Program-made: the position numbers and the translations under genes
Shown here: piece by piece, positions 1 to 9,110 of the stretch
Numbering within the stretch: position 1 is the stretch's first letter
Layout: each line of letters opens with the position of its first letter
From: Winogradskyella sp.
GTDB lineage: Bacteria > Bacteroidota > Bacteroidia > Flavobacteriales > Flavobacteriaceae
DNA: 32,240 nt
NCBI RefSeq assembly: GCF_025210595.1
Contig: NZ_JAOARH010000073.1
Span: 1 to 32,240, forward strand
Direction: 5' to 3'
The notes under the pieces: generated by a model
What the model was told of the DNA's origin: nothing
Database searches by the model: none
The model's input: only the letters and a program-made list of their open reading frames with translations

Positions 1-101
1 TCAAGACATTAACATTTAGCAGATGAAATTAGGCTGTTTAGCGTGATTACTGCTATTTATTAAGAATCATTGAATATATTTCGACCAGAACCAAATCTAC
101 T

Positions 102-141
102 TTGACAATTAAATTGTTACCCTAACCAATTAACTTGTCAA
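102..141. promoter_or_regulatory. Imperfect inverted repeat before the acetyltransferase gene
   Basis: Positions 102-116 and 127-141 form an imperfect inverted repeat of about 15 bp around a 10-base loop, with outer arms TTGACA and TGTCAA. It ends 11 bases before the ATG at 153. It could be a 5' leader hairpin or an operator. The possible TTG start at 135 lies inside its right arm, which is one reason to prefer the ATG. The rest of positions 1-134 shows nothing recognisable. Confidence 0.3.
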
Positions 142-152
142 TACTTAATGAG

Positions 153-818
153 ATGAAGAATATATTAATTTATGGTGCTTCTGGCCATGCTAAAATGATT
201 GTAGATATTATTTTAAAGAATAATGACTACAATCTTATTGGATTTATAGACTCCTACAAACCAATAAACGATAAAGTTTATGGTCATAAAGTTATAGGTA
301 ACTTAGACTCCCTTTCTGTTTTAATTAAAAAATTTAATATTAGTGGTATTGTTATTGGTATTGGAGATAACGAATTAAGACATAGTACTTATAAAAGTAT
401 TAAAAAGATAGCGCCTCATATTGAGTTTGTACCTATTGTTCATCCTAGTGCTATTTTAGCAGAAGATATTTTAGTACCAGAAGGTGCTGTACTTATGGCA
501 GGAACCATAGTTAATGCTAATGCAAAGCTAGGAAAGTTCTGCCTACTCAATACAAAGGCATCTTTAGGACACGATTCTATAATGTCTGATTTTTCTAGCC
601 TGTCCTCTGGTGTTACTATTGCTGGTAATGTAAAAATTGGATTATGCTCTTCTATATGCCTGAGTGCTTCCGTAAGCCAAGGCGTAACAATTGGTGACCA
701 TACAATTATTGGCGGAGCCTCATTGGTTTTAAAGCCTGTTGGTGATTATAAATTGGCCTTTGGTGTACCAATTAGCACCATTAAGGATCGTGTATTAGAT
801 CTAGTCTATTCCGCGTAA
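153..818 (+). CDS. NeuD/PglD-type sugar O/N-acetyltransferase
   Basis: Predicted acetyl-CoA-dependent acetyltransferase acting on a nucleotide-linked sugar for surface polysaccharide or glycan synthesis. The N-terminus (ILIYGASGHAKMIVDII) is the Rossmann-like sugar-binding half of the NeuD/PglD family. From about residue 95 the protein becomes a left-handed beta-helix of hexapeptide repeats (VPEGAVLMAG, GDHTIIGGA). The family's general-base histidine is present in an NT...GHD context at about residue 140. The second family histidine, near residue 149, is replaced by serine in DFSSLSSG. The chosen ATG begins MKNILIYG as in homologues; a TTG at 135 would add six residues. The stop codon directly abuts that of the convergent CapK gene, so no terminator fits between them. 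Its position beside two CapK genes suggests the end of a polysaccharide cluster. The sugar substrate is unknown. Confidence 0.85.
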   Translation: MKNILIYGASGHAKMIVDIILKNNDYNLIGFIDSYKPINDKVYGHKVIGNLDSLSVLIKKFNISGIVIGIGDNELRHSTYKSIKKIAPHIEFVPIVHPSAILAEDILVPEGAVLMAGTIVNANAKLGKFCLLNTKASLGHDSIMSDFSSLSSGVTIAGNVKIGLCSSICLSASVSQGVTIGDHTIIGGASLVLKPVGDYKLAFGVPISTIKDRVLDLVYSA

Positions 819-2174
819 TTATTTATAATATTCATTAACGACTTCTCTTCTTTTACCCGATGATAAAAGCGGAATCTCATTAACATAGTGAATTTTTATA
901 ATAGCATTTTGCCCAAAATGTACTTTGTAATCCTTAATAATTTTGGCTTCATTAACTTTTTTATCTGTATTAAAATTAATGTGGTACTCCGTTTTACTTT
1001 TTTGAATTAGTTGAAATTGTTTAAAATCACCATAATTTAACAATCCAACTGATAAATGAGACGGTATTAAATCTCCTTTTGTATTGTAAAGCTGATCTAC
1101 TTTTCTACCCGAAATTTCTGTGAAATATAGCATCCCATCTTTACCCTCTTGCATAACTCCAATATCTCCTGTATCGTATCTAATAAGTGGTGTTGCAAAA
1201 TTGAACAAATCTGTAAGTACAATTCTACCTGGTTGCCCATTAGGAACTGGTCTATCGCTATCTAATGTTAAAACCTCAATAACATAACTAGATTCATTAA
1301 CTCTAAATCGTTGATCATTAGAATTCATTTGCTGAGCTATAATACCTGTTTCGCTATTTGAATAGCGAGATAATGGTGTTATACCAAAATATTTTTTTGT
1401 GTTTCCCCTAGCATAAGTACTCAAAGATTCTGAGACCGTAATTATAGATTTTGTTTTAAATTTTATCGGATTCTCATCTAAACCATCAATGTATTTACAT
1501 GTTTTTTCTAAAGCAGCAGGATAAGTTAAAAAGCATACTTGTCCCTTTCTTTTATTTAATTTTAAAATAAACTTGTTTATATCCTTTTCTGTGTGGTTTA
1601 AAATACTCCAAGGCATAAAGTTTTTTAAAAAGAAACTAAGCCTTAGTTTAAAATTTATTCGTTTTGGCCAAATTCTTATAAAAGTTAAAAAGTCCCCTAC
1701 TTGATAACCAGATTTTGATGAAAAATAAATATTATCTGCATGGACTTTATTTACTTTCTCTGAGTTTTGATATACACTAAATGGCGTACCTGTAGATCCA
1801 CTTGTCGTTACAATCTTACACTCACTTTTTTTAAACTTAGAAGAAAAAAAGGAGTCAAAATCGTTTCTTATTATGTTTTTATCAACTACTGGAAAATCCT
1901 GTAAAACCTTATAATTTGTTTTTTTATAAAAGGAAGTCGTTTGCTGTGCATGCACCATCAATTTATTCAGTTGATTTGCATTTTCAATTTTTGACCATTT
2001 ATGATCTTCTGTTTCTAATATCTTATGCGTGTAGTGATACGCCTTTTTTATTGGGCTTCCTTTTAATTGATCTAGAAACCAAAAAAAACTTCGTCTTAAA
2101 TTCAATTGAAAAATGTATATCTTAGAGTCGCTATTTTTCAGACCATTTGTATAAGTCAAAATAATCTGACGCAT
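819..2174 (-). CDS. CapK/PaaK-like adenylate-forming enzyme (copy 1)
   Basis: Member of the phenylacetate-CoA ligase-like (CapK) branch of adenylate-forming enzymes, often found in capsule and LPS loci, where it is thought to activate an acyl or amino-acyl group as an AMP ester. The P-loop SGSTGTPF is at residues 125-132. Later motifs are SRYSNSETGIIAQQ, TPLIRYDTGDIG (the conserved Tyr-Asp-Thr-Gly-Asp) and, near the C-terminus, SSGKRREV, which carries the expected catalytic lysine. Length 451 aa is normal. The start overlaps the end of the upstream membrane gene by 44 bases. Similarity to its paralogue at 3515 begins only near residue 25 (LNLRR), so the true start could lie further inside, but no ATG is available there. 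Substrate unknown; 'phenylacetate-CoA ligase' would be an over-call. Confidence 0.83.
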   Translation of the reverse strand: MRQIILTYTNGLKNSDSKIYIFQLNLRRSFFWFLDQLKGSPIKKAYHYTHKILETEDHKWSKIENANQLNKLMVHAQQTTSFYKKTNYKVLQDFPVVDKNIIRNDFDSFFSSKFKKSECKIVTTSGSTGTPFSVYQNSEKVNKVHADNIYFSSKSGYQVGDFLTFIRIWPKRINFKLRLSFFLKNFMPWSILNHTEKDINKFILKLNKRKGQVCFLTYPAALEKTCKYIDGLDENPIKFKTKSIITVSESLSTYARGNTKKYFGITPLSRYSNSETGIIAQQMNSNDQRFRVNESSYVIEVLTLDSDRPVPNGQPGRIVLTDLFNFATPLIRYDTGDIGVMQEGKDGMLYFTEISGRKVDQLYNTKGDLIPSHLSVGLLNYGDFKQFQLIQKSKTEYHINFNTDKKVNEAKIIKDYKVHFGQNAIIKIHYVNEIPLLSSGKRREVVNEYYK

Positions 2175-3510
2175 ACAAAAGTATACTATTTTCAGGTATT
2201 GAAGGGTTAAAAAACGGACTTCCTGGCCCAGGATATAAATCGTTGTGTCCTTTGTTTTGCTTTAAGAATAAAATGTCATCGTATTTAGATGTAATAGTAT
2301 CATTTATCTTTATATGAGATTGTGCCATTTTAGTTTTTAATTGCCAAACCACCCACCAATCAAGTCCATGTCTTACTATTATTATGGTTTCATTAGGATT
2401 TAAAATTTTATTTGACATCTCTGATAAATCATTGTAAGCATCAAGGCTTATACTATTTGTTTTTGGAAATACCAGGTTAAAAATTACAGATACACCAATA
2501 ATAACACTTAGTAATACAGTAAATTTCTTTTTATAAGACGCCTTTAAATAAGGAAACACTAAAACCAAAGCTATCAATTGCGGTATAAATAACATTAGGT
2601 TAAAACGCCTCCAAAGCTCGAATCGTAATAATGGAATAGACAACAAAACTATAAACCACATGAAAACAGTAAACATTTGTTTATGGCTGGTTTCTACCTT
2701 TTTATTTCTAATGGTTAAAAACAACATCAACACTACAAAAACGCTAAGAATAAAACTTGCAATACCAGCAGGATAAAACGCTATTCGCCATGGCAAGCCA
2801 AACCATTTTTCAAAAATATTTATAGCATTAAAAGCTCTAAAAGGGTCTAACCACCATACTATTAAAAAACCTATAACAGATGTTATAAGTATTGGCACTA
2901 CAGCACGTACTTTATAAACACAGATTAAAAACAATAACAAAAAGATGAGTGCTATTGCAAAAACACCAAAATGCGTTACACCAATCAGCAATAAAGTAAA
3001 TACTGACAATAAAACATACTTATTGGATTTTTCTTTAAAAAACCTGATAATGAAATAAATAAAATAAGTAAATCCGACAAGCGCATAAGCGTTTTTCATC
3101 ATCTCAGCACCCAAACAAAGCGATGAAAATGAAAACAAAGCAAACCCAAGTATTAAATATTCAAATGGTTTGGTGAGTCTATAAGCTAAGTAATGATGTA
3201 TAAACTTATATAGTGGAAACACAAGCAATGATATACTCAATGCTCCTAATATTTTTATTACCAAAATAATAATAAAATCTATTGGTTGCGAAGGCAAAAT
3301 AAAAGCAAACACTTTTACAACAAAAGCATTAACGTAAAACACTAATGGCATATCCTTCATGGCTAAATGACCATGCTCTAAGACATGTCTTACTTGCACA
3401 GGATAATAACCTCCATTAATCCCAGTAATGATACTCGATTGAAATTCTAAAAACAATCTAAAGCTAAAAGAGAGCAATCCTAAAACACCATAAACGGCTT
3501 TTTTATCCAT
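2131..3510 (-). CDS. Polytopic membrane protein, GT-C-like, in polysaccharide locus
   Basis: Integral inner-membrane protein of about 460 residues with roughly ten hydrophobic segments and a short soluble C-terminal domain (about the last 90 residues). The first luminal loop (NGGYYPVQVRHVLEHGHLAM) resembles the conserved loop of GT-C-fold glycosyltransferase-like proteins. I do not see the canonical Asp-Asp/Glu pair, so a transferase activity is inference only. The start chosen gives MDKKAVYG, lysines before the first helix, 4 bases after the upstream CapK stop. An upstream ATG at 3537 would add nine residues and overlap that gene. The gene is sandwiched between two paralogous CapK genes with overlapping ends, which indicates one translationally coupled operon. 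Confidence 0.7.
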   Translation of the reverse strand: MDKKAVYGVLGLLSFSFRLFLEFQSSIITGINGGYYPVQVRHVLEHGHLAMKDMPLVFYVNAFVVKVFAFILPSQPIDFIIILVIKILGALSISLLVFPLYKFIHHYLAYRLTKPFEYLILGFALFSFSSLCLGAEMMKNAYALVGFTYFIYFIIRFFKEKSNKYVLLSVFTLLLIGVTHFGVFAIALIFLLLFLICVYKVRAVVPILITSVIGFLIVWWLDPFRAFNAINIFEKWFGLPWRIAFYPAGIASFILSVFVVLMLFLTIRNKKVETSHKQMFTVFMWFIVLLSIPLLRFELWRRFNLMLFIPQLIALVLVFPYLKASYKKKFTVLLSVIIGVSVIFNLVFPKTNSISLDAYNDLSEMSNKILNPNETIIIVRHGLDWWVVWQLKTKMAQSHIKINDTITSKYDDILFLKQNKGHNDLYPGPGSPFFNPSIPENSILLYASDYFDLYKWSEK

Positions 3511-3514
3511 ACAA

Positions 3515-4816
3515 TTACTTTGCATTATAATACTCATTAACCACTTCTCTACGCTTTCCAGAATTTAATAACGGAATATCATCTACATAATTAATCTTAA
3601 CGATAGCATCTTCACCAAAATAAGACTTATACTCTTCAATAAGTTGTATCTCATCTACTTTTTCATCGGTATTAAGGTTAATCTCATACTCTTTCAAGCC
3701 TTTTTGTACCAACTGAAACTGCTTATAATTACCATATTTACAAAGCTTGGCAGAAATATGTGATGGCACTAAATTGCCTTTTGTATCATACAATAAGTCT
3801 AATACTCTACCAGATATTTCAGAGAAAAAAGGCTTATTGTTTTCATCTAACTCCATGACGCCAACATCTCCTGTATCATATCTTATAAGTGGTGTTGCTA
3901 GATTGTGCAAATCGGTTACTACAATTCTTCCTCGTTCTCCGTAACCTAACTTCTTGTTAGAATTAAGGTCGAAAATTTCGACGATGTAACTCGATTCATT
4001 AATTTTAAATCTTAAATCATCAGTTACTGTTTGTTGTGCTATAATTCCATTTTCATTATTAGAATATCTAGACATTGGTTGTATTCCAAAATACTTTTTA
4101 ACTAAGTTTCTAGTATAATCATTTAAAGCCTCTGAAATTGTAATTATTGATTTTGTTTTGAATGCTATTGGATTTTCATTCAACGTATCGAGGTACTTGC
4201 ATATTTTTTCAAAAGAAGAAGCATATCCAATAAAGCAAACTTCGGATGTTTGTCTATTCAACTTTTCAATAAATGCTTTTATTTCATCATCAGATAAATT
4301 AAAAACACTTAATGGCTGCATATTTTTTAGCTGAAATTCTACACGCTTCTTTAGGCTAAAACTATCAGACCAAATTTTCACATAGATCAAATGATCACCT
4401 AAATTATAATTTGATTTTGATGAAAAATAGATGTTATCCGCAATATTTTTTTGAAGCTTTTCTTTATTGTGATAAACACTAAATGGAGAACCTGTAGAAC
4501 CACTAGTTGATACTTTTCTACATTTAGAAATATTATATTTTGAAGATATAAAATCATCAAAATTATCTCTTATAATATTCTTATTGATAATTGAAAAGCC
4601 ATCTAAACCATCTTGCACATTGTGTTTTTTGTAAAATTGAGTAGTAGAAACTGCGTGATTTAATAATTCTTTGAGTGAGCCTTCTATTGCTTTTTTATTG
4701 TCTTTTGGATTATCTAGTAACCTTTGCGTATTAGCTAAAACCTTATTAATTGGCTTACCGCTTACAGCATCTTTTAGCCAAAAAAATTGTTGTCTAAGGT
4801 TTATTCCTCTTTTCAT
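3515..4816 (-). CDS. CapK/PaaK-like adenylate-forming enzyme (copy 2)
   Basis: Paralogue of the enzyme encoded at 819-2174, with the same motifs: SGSTGSPF (residues 105-112 from this start), SRYSNNENGIIAQQ, TPLIRYDTGDVG, FSEISGR and the C-terminal LNSGKRREVVNEYY containing the catalytic lysine. Both are expected to adenylate a carboxylate during surface-glycan decoration. The start ATG at 4816 (MKRGINLRQQ) gives a few residues before the conserved NLRQQFFWL segment. An ATG at 4837 would add seven residues with no counterpart in the paralogue. It is the first gene of the minus-strand operon with the membrane protein and copy 1. The 138 bp upstream contain no clear TAnnTTTG box. The two copies are clearly diverged, so they probably have different substrates or act as a heteromeric pair. 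Confidence 0.83.
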   Translation of the reverse strand: MKRGINLRQQFFWLKDAVSGKPINKVLANTQRLLDNPKDNKKAIEGSLKELLNHAVSTTQFYKKHNVQDGLDGFSIINKNIIRDNFDDFISSKYNISKCRKVSTSGSTGSPFSVYHNKEKLQKNIADNIYFSSKSNYNLGDHLIYVKIWSDSFSLKKRVEFQLKNMQPLSVFNLSDDEIKAFIEKLNRQTSEVCFIGYASSFEKICKYLDTLNENPIAFKTKSIITISEALNDYTRNLVKKYFGIQPMSRYSNNENGIIAQQTVTDDLRFKINESSYIVEIFDLNSNKKLGYGERGRIVVTDLHNLATPLIRYDTGDVGVMELDENNKPFFSEISGRVLDLLYDTKGNLVPSHISAKLCKYGNYKQFQLVQKGLKEYEINLNTDEKVDEIQLIEEYKSYFGEDAIVKINYVDDIPLLNSGKRREVVNEYYNAK

Positions 4817-4920
4817 TATAATATAATTGATAGCCAATAAACCTTAACATGCTAATTTTAAGACTTATACTACAATTATAACAAAAAGTTTTTCTTTTAG
4901 TTATAATTATGGATAAAGTG

Positions 4921-4957
4921 AAAAAAAAACGCAATCAAATCAATGATTGCGTTTTTT
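4921..4957 (-). terminator. Rho-independent terminator of the BspA-like gene
   Basis: A perfect 14-bp stem, AAAAAACGCAATCA (4924-4937) with TGATTGCGTTTTTT (4944-4957), has a 6-base loop and is followed on the minus strand by a run of nine T. It lies 18 bases after the stop of the gene at 4976. The core CGCAATCA...TGATTGCG is the same as in the terminator at 8102-8138. Confidence 0.85.
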
Positions 4958-4975
4958 AAATTATGGATTTTAGCT

Positions 4976-7900
4976 TTAATTTTTTATAATTCTTGAATTA
5001 AACATTCCCAAATTGGTTTTTATTGAAAGTAAATAAACACCTGAAGATAATTGATTAACACTTATATAACCTGTATTATTCTCTTCTTTAATTAAAACTT
5101 TACCTTGTAAATTCAATATAGATACAGTGTTAACTTCTACTCTATTATTAGACTTTATGTGAATACTATCTTCAACAGGATTTGGATAAACTGAAATTAA
5201 ATTTTCTTGTGTAACATCATCTACTCCTAAATTTTCTACTACTGTTGTAGAAACTGTATTAGTTATTATTGGTAAATTATAGTCAAAATAGATACTCGCA
5301 TCTCCACTCATTACATCACCTAATTGAATTGATTCTATAGGTTTTATTTTATAAGCAATATAACCATGACTATTAGCCTCATCTAAAGTTTCATAAGGTA
5401 AATTAATATTATCAAAAAAGAATTCAACTTCATTTCCATTAGTTATCTCAACAGTATAGTTATGGCTCGCGCTTGTAATTTGTATGGTACTCCAATCTAA
5501 ATCTGCATCAAGCTCATCCTCTATGCGTACAAAGGTGGCATTAGCAGATCCTGTATTTTGAAATCTAATGATGTAATCTAAATATTCTTCTGTCTCATCT
5601 GTGGTAATTGAGTTGCCTTGTAGAACCTGCTTATCATTTGGATCGTAAGCATTAACCACTACTTGTTCTAATATATATGTATTATCATTTGTTGTATAAT
5701 CGCTAGCACTTGGTAATACTGAAGCTGTAAAATTAAGCACATCTTCTCCATTTACTGTTGGAGGTACAAAGGTTTGCATTATAATTTCTATTTCTTCAAC
5801 TTCAAAAGGATTTAGACTTGCAATAGAAAAATCAATACTATTTGTTGAGCTATTAGTTTCTGATGGCACAGCCGAAACAAAAGACTGCATAGTACCATCA
5901 AACACTAAACTTGCAGAAATATTATTAATTGATTGAGTCCCAACATTTTTAATTATCAATTTATAATTAGCTTCAAAACCTGGTCTAGCTTCATCTAATG
6001 GCAATATTGTAATGTTTAAATCTTCTATTGATTGATTTGCTGTTAAACAAAAATCTACTTGTTCAGAAGACGTTGATGTAAAATCTACTAAAACAGATTC
6101 TGGAGATACAGAAAAATATGATGGTAAGTTTTGAATAGACACATTAAAACTATCAGCATAAACTGAGAGATCAAAGTCACCGTTAATAACGTTTGTAGAA
6201 TAACTACCTTCAGCACCTTCAGCATTAATAAGATAATTTGAAACCAACACATCTGTCATTGAACAGCCATTATTATCAGAATCAAATACAACAGAACCAA
6301 ATATATTGCTACAATCTGGTGATAGATTATCGAAAAAAATAGACCAACCGTTATTTATTAAATAATTTCTTGCTTCAACATTACAATATTCTAATCCACT
6401 AACACCTACTTGCTGATTCTCTCTTCCTGAATTAGCAAAGCTTAATAATAATGCATCATAATTGGGAACATCTAAGTTTGTAAAACTTACAAAGTCTGTT
6501 AAATACATAAAGCCATCATCTTGATAAAAATCCCAATCTGAAAGATCTTGATTAAAATTACTGGCATTATAGAATGTTCTAAATAAATTCCACGCATTAG
6601 AAACATTCCATTGATTTAACGGTTGATTAAAAGCACTGGCGTTATTAAACATATCTCGCATGTTTTCTACATTAGAGACATTCCAATCGTTTATTGGACT
6701 ATTAAAGTTATTTGTATCCTGAAACATACTCTCCATTGTTGTAACATTAGAAGTATCCCAGTTATTTATATCTTGATTAAACTCATAAGCTCTAAAAAAC
6801 ATATCACTCATATCTGTAACATTAGATGTATTCCAATTGCCTATGGATTGATTAAATACATTAGCATCGCTAAACATTTTTGACATATCTATAACATTAG
6901 CCACATTCCAATTAGCTAGAGGTTGATTAAATGATATTGCATTTTCAAACATACTAGACATATTAGTAACGCTAGACACATCCCAATTAGTGAGAGGTTG
7001 GTTAAAATCCCAATTGTTATAAAACATACCTTCCATATTTGTTACACTAGAAACGTCCCAACTATCTAATGGCTGATTATAAGAGCTTATATTATAAAAC
7101 ATTCTTCTCATATTGGTGACGTTAGAAGTATCCCAGTTATTTAACAACTGAGTAAAAGAAAATGCACTATCAAACATCTCTTCCATATCTGTTACATTTG
7201 AAACATCCCAGCTATTAATTGGTTGATTAAAAGTATTAGCACTAGAGAACATTCCACTCATATCAGTTACATTTGACACATTCCAATTGATTAGCGATTG
7301 ATTAAAACTATTAGCGTCAGCAAACATACGTTTCATGTTAACAACTTGAGAAACATCCCAACTCTCTACAGAATAACTAAAATCGCTGTTACCCTCAAAC
7401 ATAGCCTCCATATTTGTTACACTAGAAACATTCCAACCATTTAATGGCTGATCGAAATCAGTGTTCTTAAACATTGCTGACATATTTGTTACATTAGAAA
7501 CATTCCAATTTTCAATTGGTTGATTAAAATTATCTGCATTTTCAAATAGAGATGCCATATTAAGTACATTAGAAACGTCCCAATTTCCTATAACACCATT
7601 CATAGCATCAGCATTATAAAACATTCTAGACATATCTATAACCTGTGATAAATCTGGTGTATCATTAGCATTGATGACCATATTAGTACAATTTTCAAAC
7701 GTAGATACCATAGATTGCCACTGTATATCTCCCCATTGCTCAATACTTAGTAACTTATACGCATCTACATAAAAACCATTTGGATCATTTAATGTAAAAT
7801 AAGGAAAATCCCCTGAAATTGTAATTGTATGCTCGCCTATTGAAAGATTATGGGAAACATCTCCAGTAACATTACTTAAAACTGTACCATCACCAAAGTC

Positions 7901-8050
7901 TATACTATAATTATAAGTATAATCTGGTGAAGTATATATTGTTAGGTCATTGTTTCCAGAAACTGCATTCCAAGTAAAAACAAAAGGCTCTTGGGCATTA
8001 ACTAAAAATGAAGTAACAAAAAAAATGAGTAAAAAGTATAAGTTCTTCAT
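4976..8050 (-). CDS. BspA-like DUF285-repeat surface protein with T9SS tail
   Basis: Large secreted or surface-anchored protein of about 1,024 residues. ATG at 8050 gives a clean signal peptide (MKNLYFLLIFFVTSFLVNA, then QE); a TTG at 8077 is less likely. A PKD-like segment follows (DFGDGT near residue 53). Residues about 135-506 are BspA/DUF285-type repeats of the form NWDVSNVTNMSxMFxxAxxFNQPL. Fifteen tryptophans recur every 25 residues, with one 24-residue step. The C-terminal half carries Ig/DUF11-like beta domains (YDPNDKQVLQG, YLDYIIRFQNTGSA, IYFDYNLP) common in Bacteroidota secreted proteins. The last 75 or so residues, from SVYPNPVED, are a type A T9SS sorting domain. Function is probably adhesion or interaction with other cells; no partner is visible. 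It shares its C-terminal half with the product of 28280-31528. Terminators stand on both sides, so it is likely monocistronic. Confidence 0.88.
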   Translation of the reverse strand: MKNLYFLLIFFVTSFLVNAQEPFVFTWNAVSGNNDLTIYTSPDYTYNYSIDFGDGTVLSNVTGDVSHNLSIGEHTITISGDFPYFTLNDPNGFYVDAYKLLSIEQWGDIQWQSMVSTFENCTNMVINANDTPDLSQVIDMSRMFYNADAMNGVIGNWDVSNVLNMASLFENADNFNQPIENWNVSNVTNMSAMFKNTDFDQPLNGWNVSSVTNMEAMFEGNSDFSYSVESWDVSQVVNMKRMFADANSFNQSLINWNVSNVTDMSGMFSSANTFNQPINSWDVSNVTDMEEMFDSAFSFTQLLNNWDTSNVTNMRRMFYNISSYNQPLDSWDVSSVTNMEGMFYNNWDFNQPLTNWDVSSVTNMSSMFENAISFNQPLANWNVANVIDMSKMFSDANVFNQSIGNWNTSNVTDMSDMFFRAYEFNQDINNWDTSNVTTMESMFQDTNNFNSPINDWNVSNVENMRDMFNNASAFNQPLNQWNVSNAWNLFRTFYNASNFNQDLSDWDFYQDDGFMYLTDFVSFTNLDVPNYDALLLSFANSGRENQQVGVSGLEYCNVEARNYLINNGWSIFFDNLSPDCSNIFGSVVFDSDNNGCSMTDVLVSNYLINAEGAEGSYSTNVINGDFDLSVYADSFNVSIQNLPSYFSVSPESVLVDFTSTSSEQVDFCLTANQSIEDLNITILPLDEARPGFEANYKLIIKNVGTQSINNISASLVFDGTMQSFVSAVPSETNSSTNSIDFSIASLNPFEVEEIEIIMQTFVPPTVNGEDVLNFTASVLPSASDYTTNDNTYILEQVVVNAYDPNDKQVLQGNSITTDETEEYLDYIIRFQNTGSANATFVRIEDELDADLDWSTIQITSASHNYTVEITNGNEVEFFFDNINLPYETLDEANSHGYIAYKIKPIESIQLGDVMSGDASIYFDYNLPIITNTVSTTVVENLGVDDVTQENLISVYPNPVEDSIHIKSNNRVEVNTVSILNLQGKVLIKEENNTGYISVNQLSSGVYLLSIKTNLGMFNSRIIKN
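6530..7650 (-). repeat. 75-bp tandem repeat array inside the BspA-like gene
   Basis: About fifteen diverged units of 75 bp encode the 25-residue DUF285-type repeats. Each contains a W-[ND]-[VT]-S-N-V-T-[ND]-M core and an FNQP-type end. Exact period with heavy third-position divergence indicates an old expansion kept under protein-level selection. Units 5-12 are the most regular, and the last unit (ending near 6533) is degenerate. Confidence 0.9.
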
Positions 8051-8101
8051 CAGCAAATTGAATCGATTGGTTAACAATCAAATATGGTCAATTTTTCTGA
8101 T

Positions 8102-8138
8102 AAAAAAAAACGCAATCAATTTGATTGATTGCGTTTTT
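8102..8138 (-). terminator. Rho-independent terminator of the DUF6252 lipoprotein gene
   Basis: A perfect 15-bp stem, AAAAACGCAATCAAT (8106-8120) with ATTGATTGCGTTTTT (8124-8138), has a 3-base loop and is followed on the minus strand by nine T. It lies 31 bases after the stop at 8170 and 52 bases before the BspA-like start. The core stem matches the terminator at 4921-4957. Confidence 0.85.
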
Positions 8139-8169
8139 GTACTTAATTGATATATCAGCTCAGTGTAAA

Positions 8170-9090
8170 CTAATAATATGTTACTGAAAAAGAACCTTCA
8201 GTAATATTTACGTTTGATGTAGCTGTACTTCCTGGACTTGGCTCTGCTGTAAACTCAAATGTACCAACAATTACTTTATTTGTTGTATCATGAGACTCAA
8301 TGACAAATGAACCATTGGCAAGATAAACATCTGTTGCAGAATCACCAATATATTGACCAACATTAGAAAGACTTCCAAAAGAATCAAAAGTATAATTTCC
8401 AGGTGCTATATCAGCATCAAAAGATAGCCCTATAGTCTCTCCATTATTTTTAGTTGCAGAAACAGAAATAGTAGTCATTCCATTTAAGGATAGTTCTGTT
8501 CCAAAAACGGCATCTTCAACAAACTCATTACCATTTACATTTGCAAAAAATGTGCTTTCATTTGGAGTTTCTAAACCATCTTGATAGGCAACATTTGTAA
8601 AGCTACCATTTGTAAACTCAATAACATCACCACTTATACCTGTTCCTGTGAAATGAAATGTCCCTGAAATTGTTTGACTTTCAGAATCAATTTCAGAGAT
8701 AATCACCTGACCCTGTGAAGTATCAGTTGCATTTAAATCTAAAGAAATATAAGGGTTGGATCCTCCATTTTGAGAGGAGTAGGTTGCTGAATTCGTCTGT
8801 AAATTACCTATACCTAAGTCGTAAGTTCCTTCAGAAATACCAAAAAGAGTTATTATAAATAATTCCTCTTGCGCACCTCTTATTGCAGAAATATTAATGA
8901 CTTCATCTGTTATAGTAGCAACAACAGTTGTAGCCACATAAGTCTCATTATTAAAATCTACTTGAAAGTTTGAAGGACCAGAAGGATTCGGATTATTAGA
9001 GTTTGCTAATTCTGAATCTACTGGTTCGTTATCACATGATACAAAAGCTAAGGCTAGGAATAGTGCTGGAATGATTTTTAAAAATTTCAT
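8170..9090 (-). CDS. DUF6252-type lipoprotein with an internally duplicated domain
   Basis: Predicted outer-membrane or periplasmic lipoprotein of about 306 residues. The signal peptide ends in the lipobox AFVSC, followed by an acidic/Asn/Pro linker. Two similar beta-rich modules of about 130 residues follow. The first starts NFQVDFNNETYVAT and ends ISGTFHFTGTG...NGSFTNVAY. The second starts FFANVNGNEFVED and ends VGTFEFTAEP...EGSFSVTYY. The pattern (GNxF near the start, GTFxFT and xGSFxVxY at the end) resembles the DUF6252 family; function is unknown. The start is decided by a strong promoter at 9111-9140, whose expected start site near 9104 excludes the upstream ATG at 9111 and favours the ATG at 9090. 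Its own terminator at 8102-8138 makes it a single-gene unit. Confidence 0.75.
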   Translation of the reverse strand: MKFLKIIPALFLALAFVSCDNEPVDSELANSNNPNPSGPSNFQVDFNNETYVATTVVATITDEVINISAIRGAQEELFIITLFGISEGTYDLGIGNLQTNSATYSSQNGGSNPYISLDLNATDTSQGQVIISEIDSESQTISGTFHFTGTGISGDVIEFTNGSFTNVAYQDGLETPNESTFFANVNGNEFVEDAVFGTELSLNGMTTISVSATKNNGETIGLSFDADIAPGNYTFDSFGSLSNVGQYIGDSATDVYLANGSFVIESHDTTNKVIVGTFEFTAEPSPGSTATSNVNITEGSFSVTYY

Positions 9091-9110
9091 ATTTATAATT
9101 ATATAGTACA

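Noticed and set aside
6623-6883. Plus-strand frame with apparent repeats (HISHVFYIRDIP)
   Set aside because: Its repeats are the complement of the 75-bp array of the BspA-like gene.
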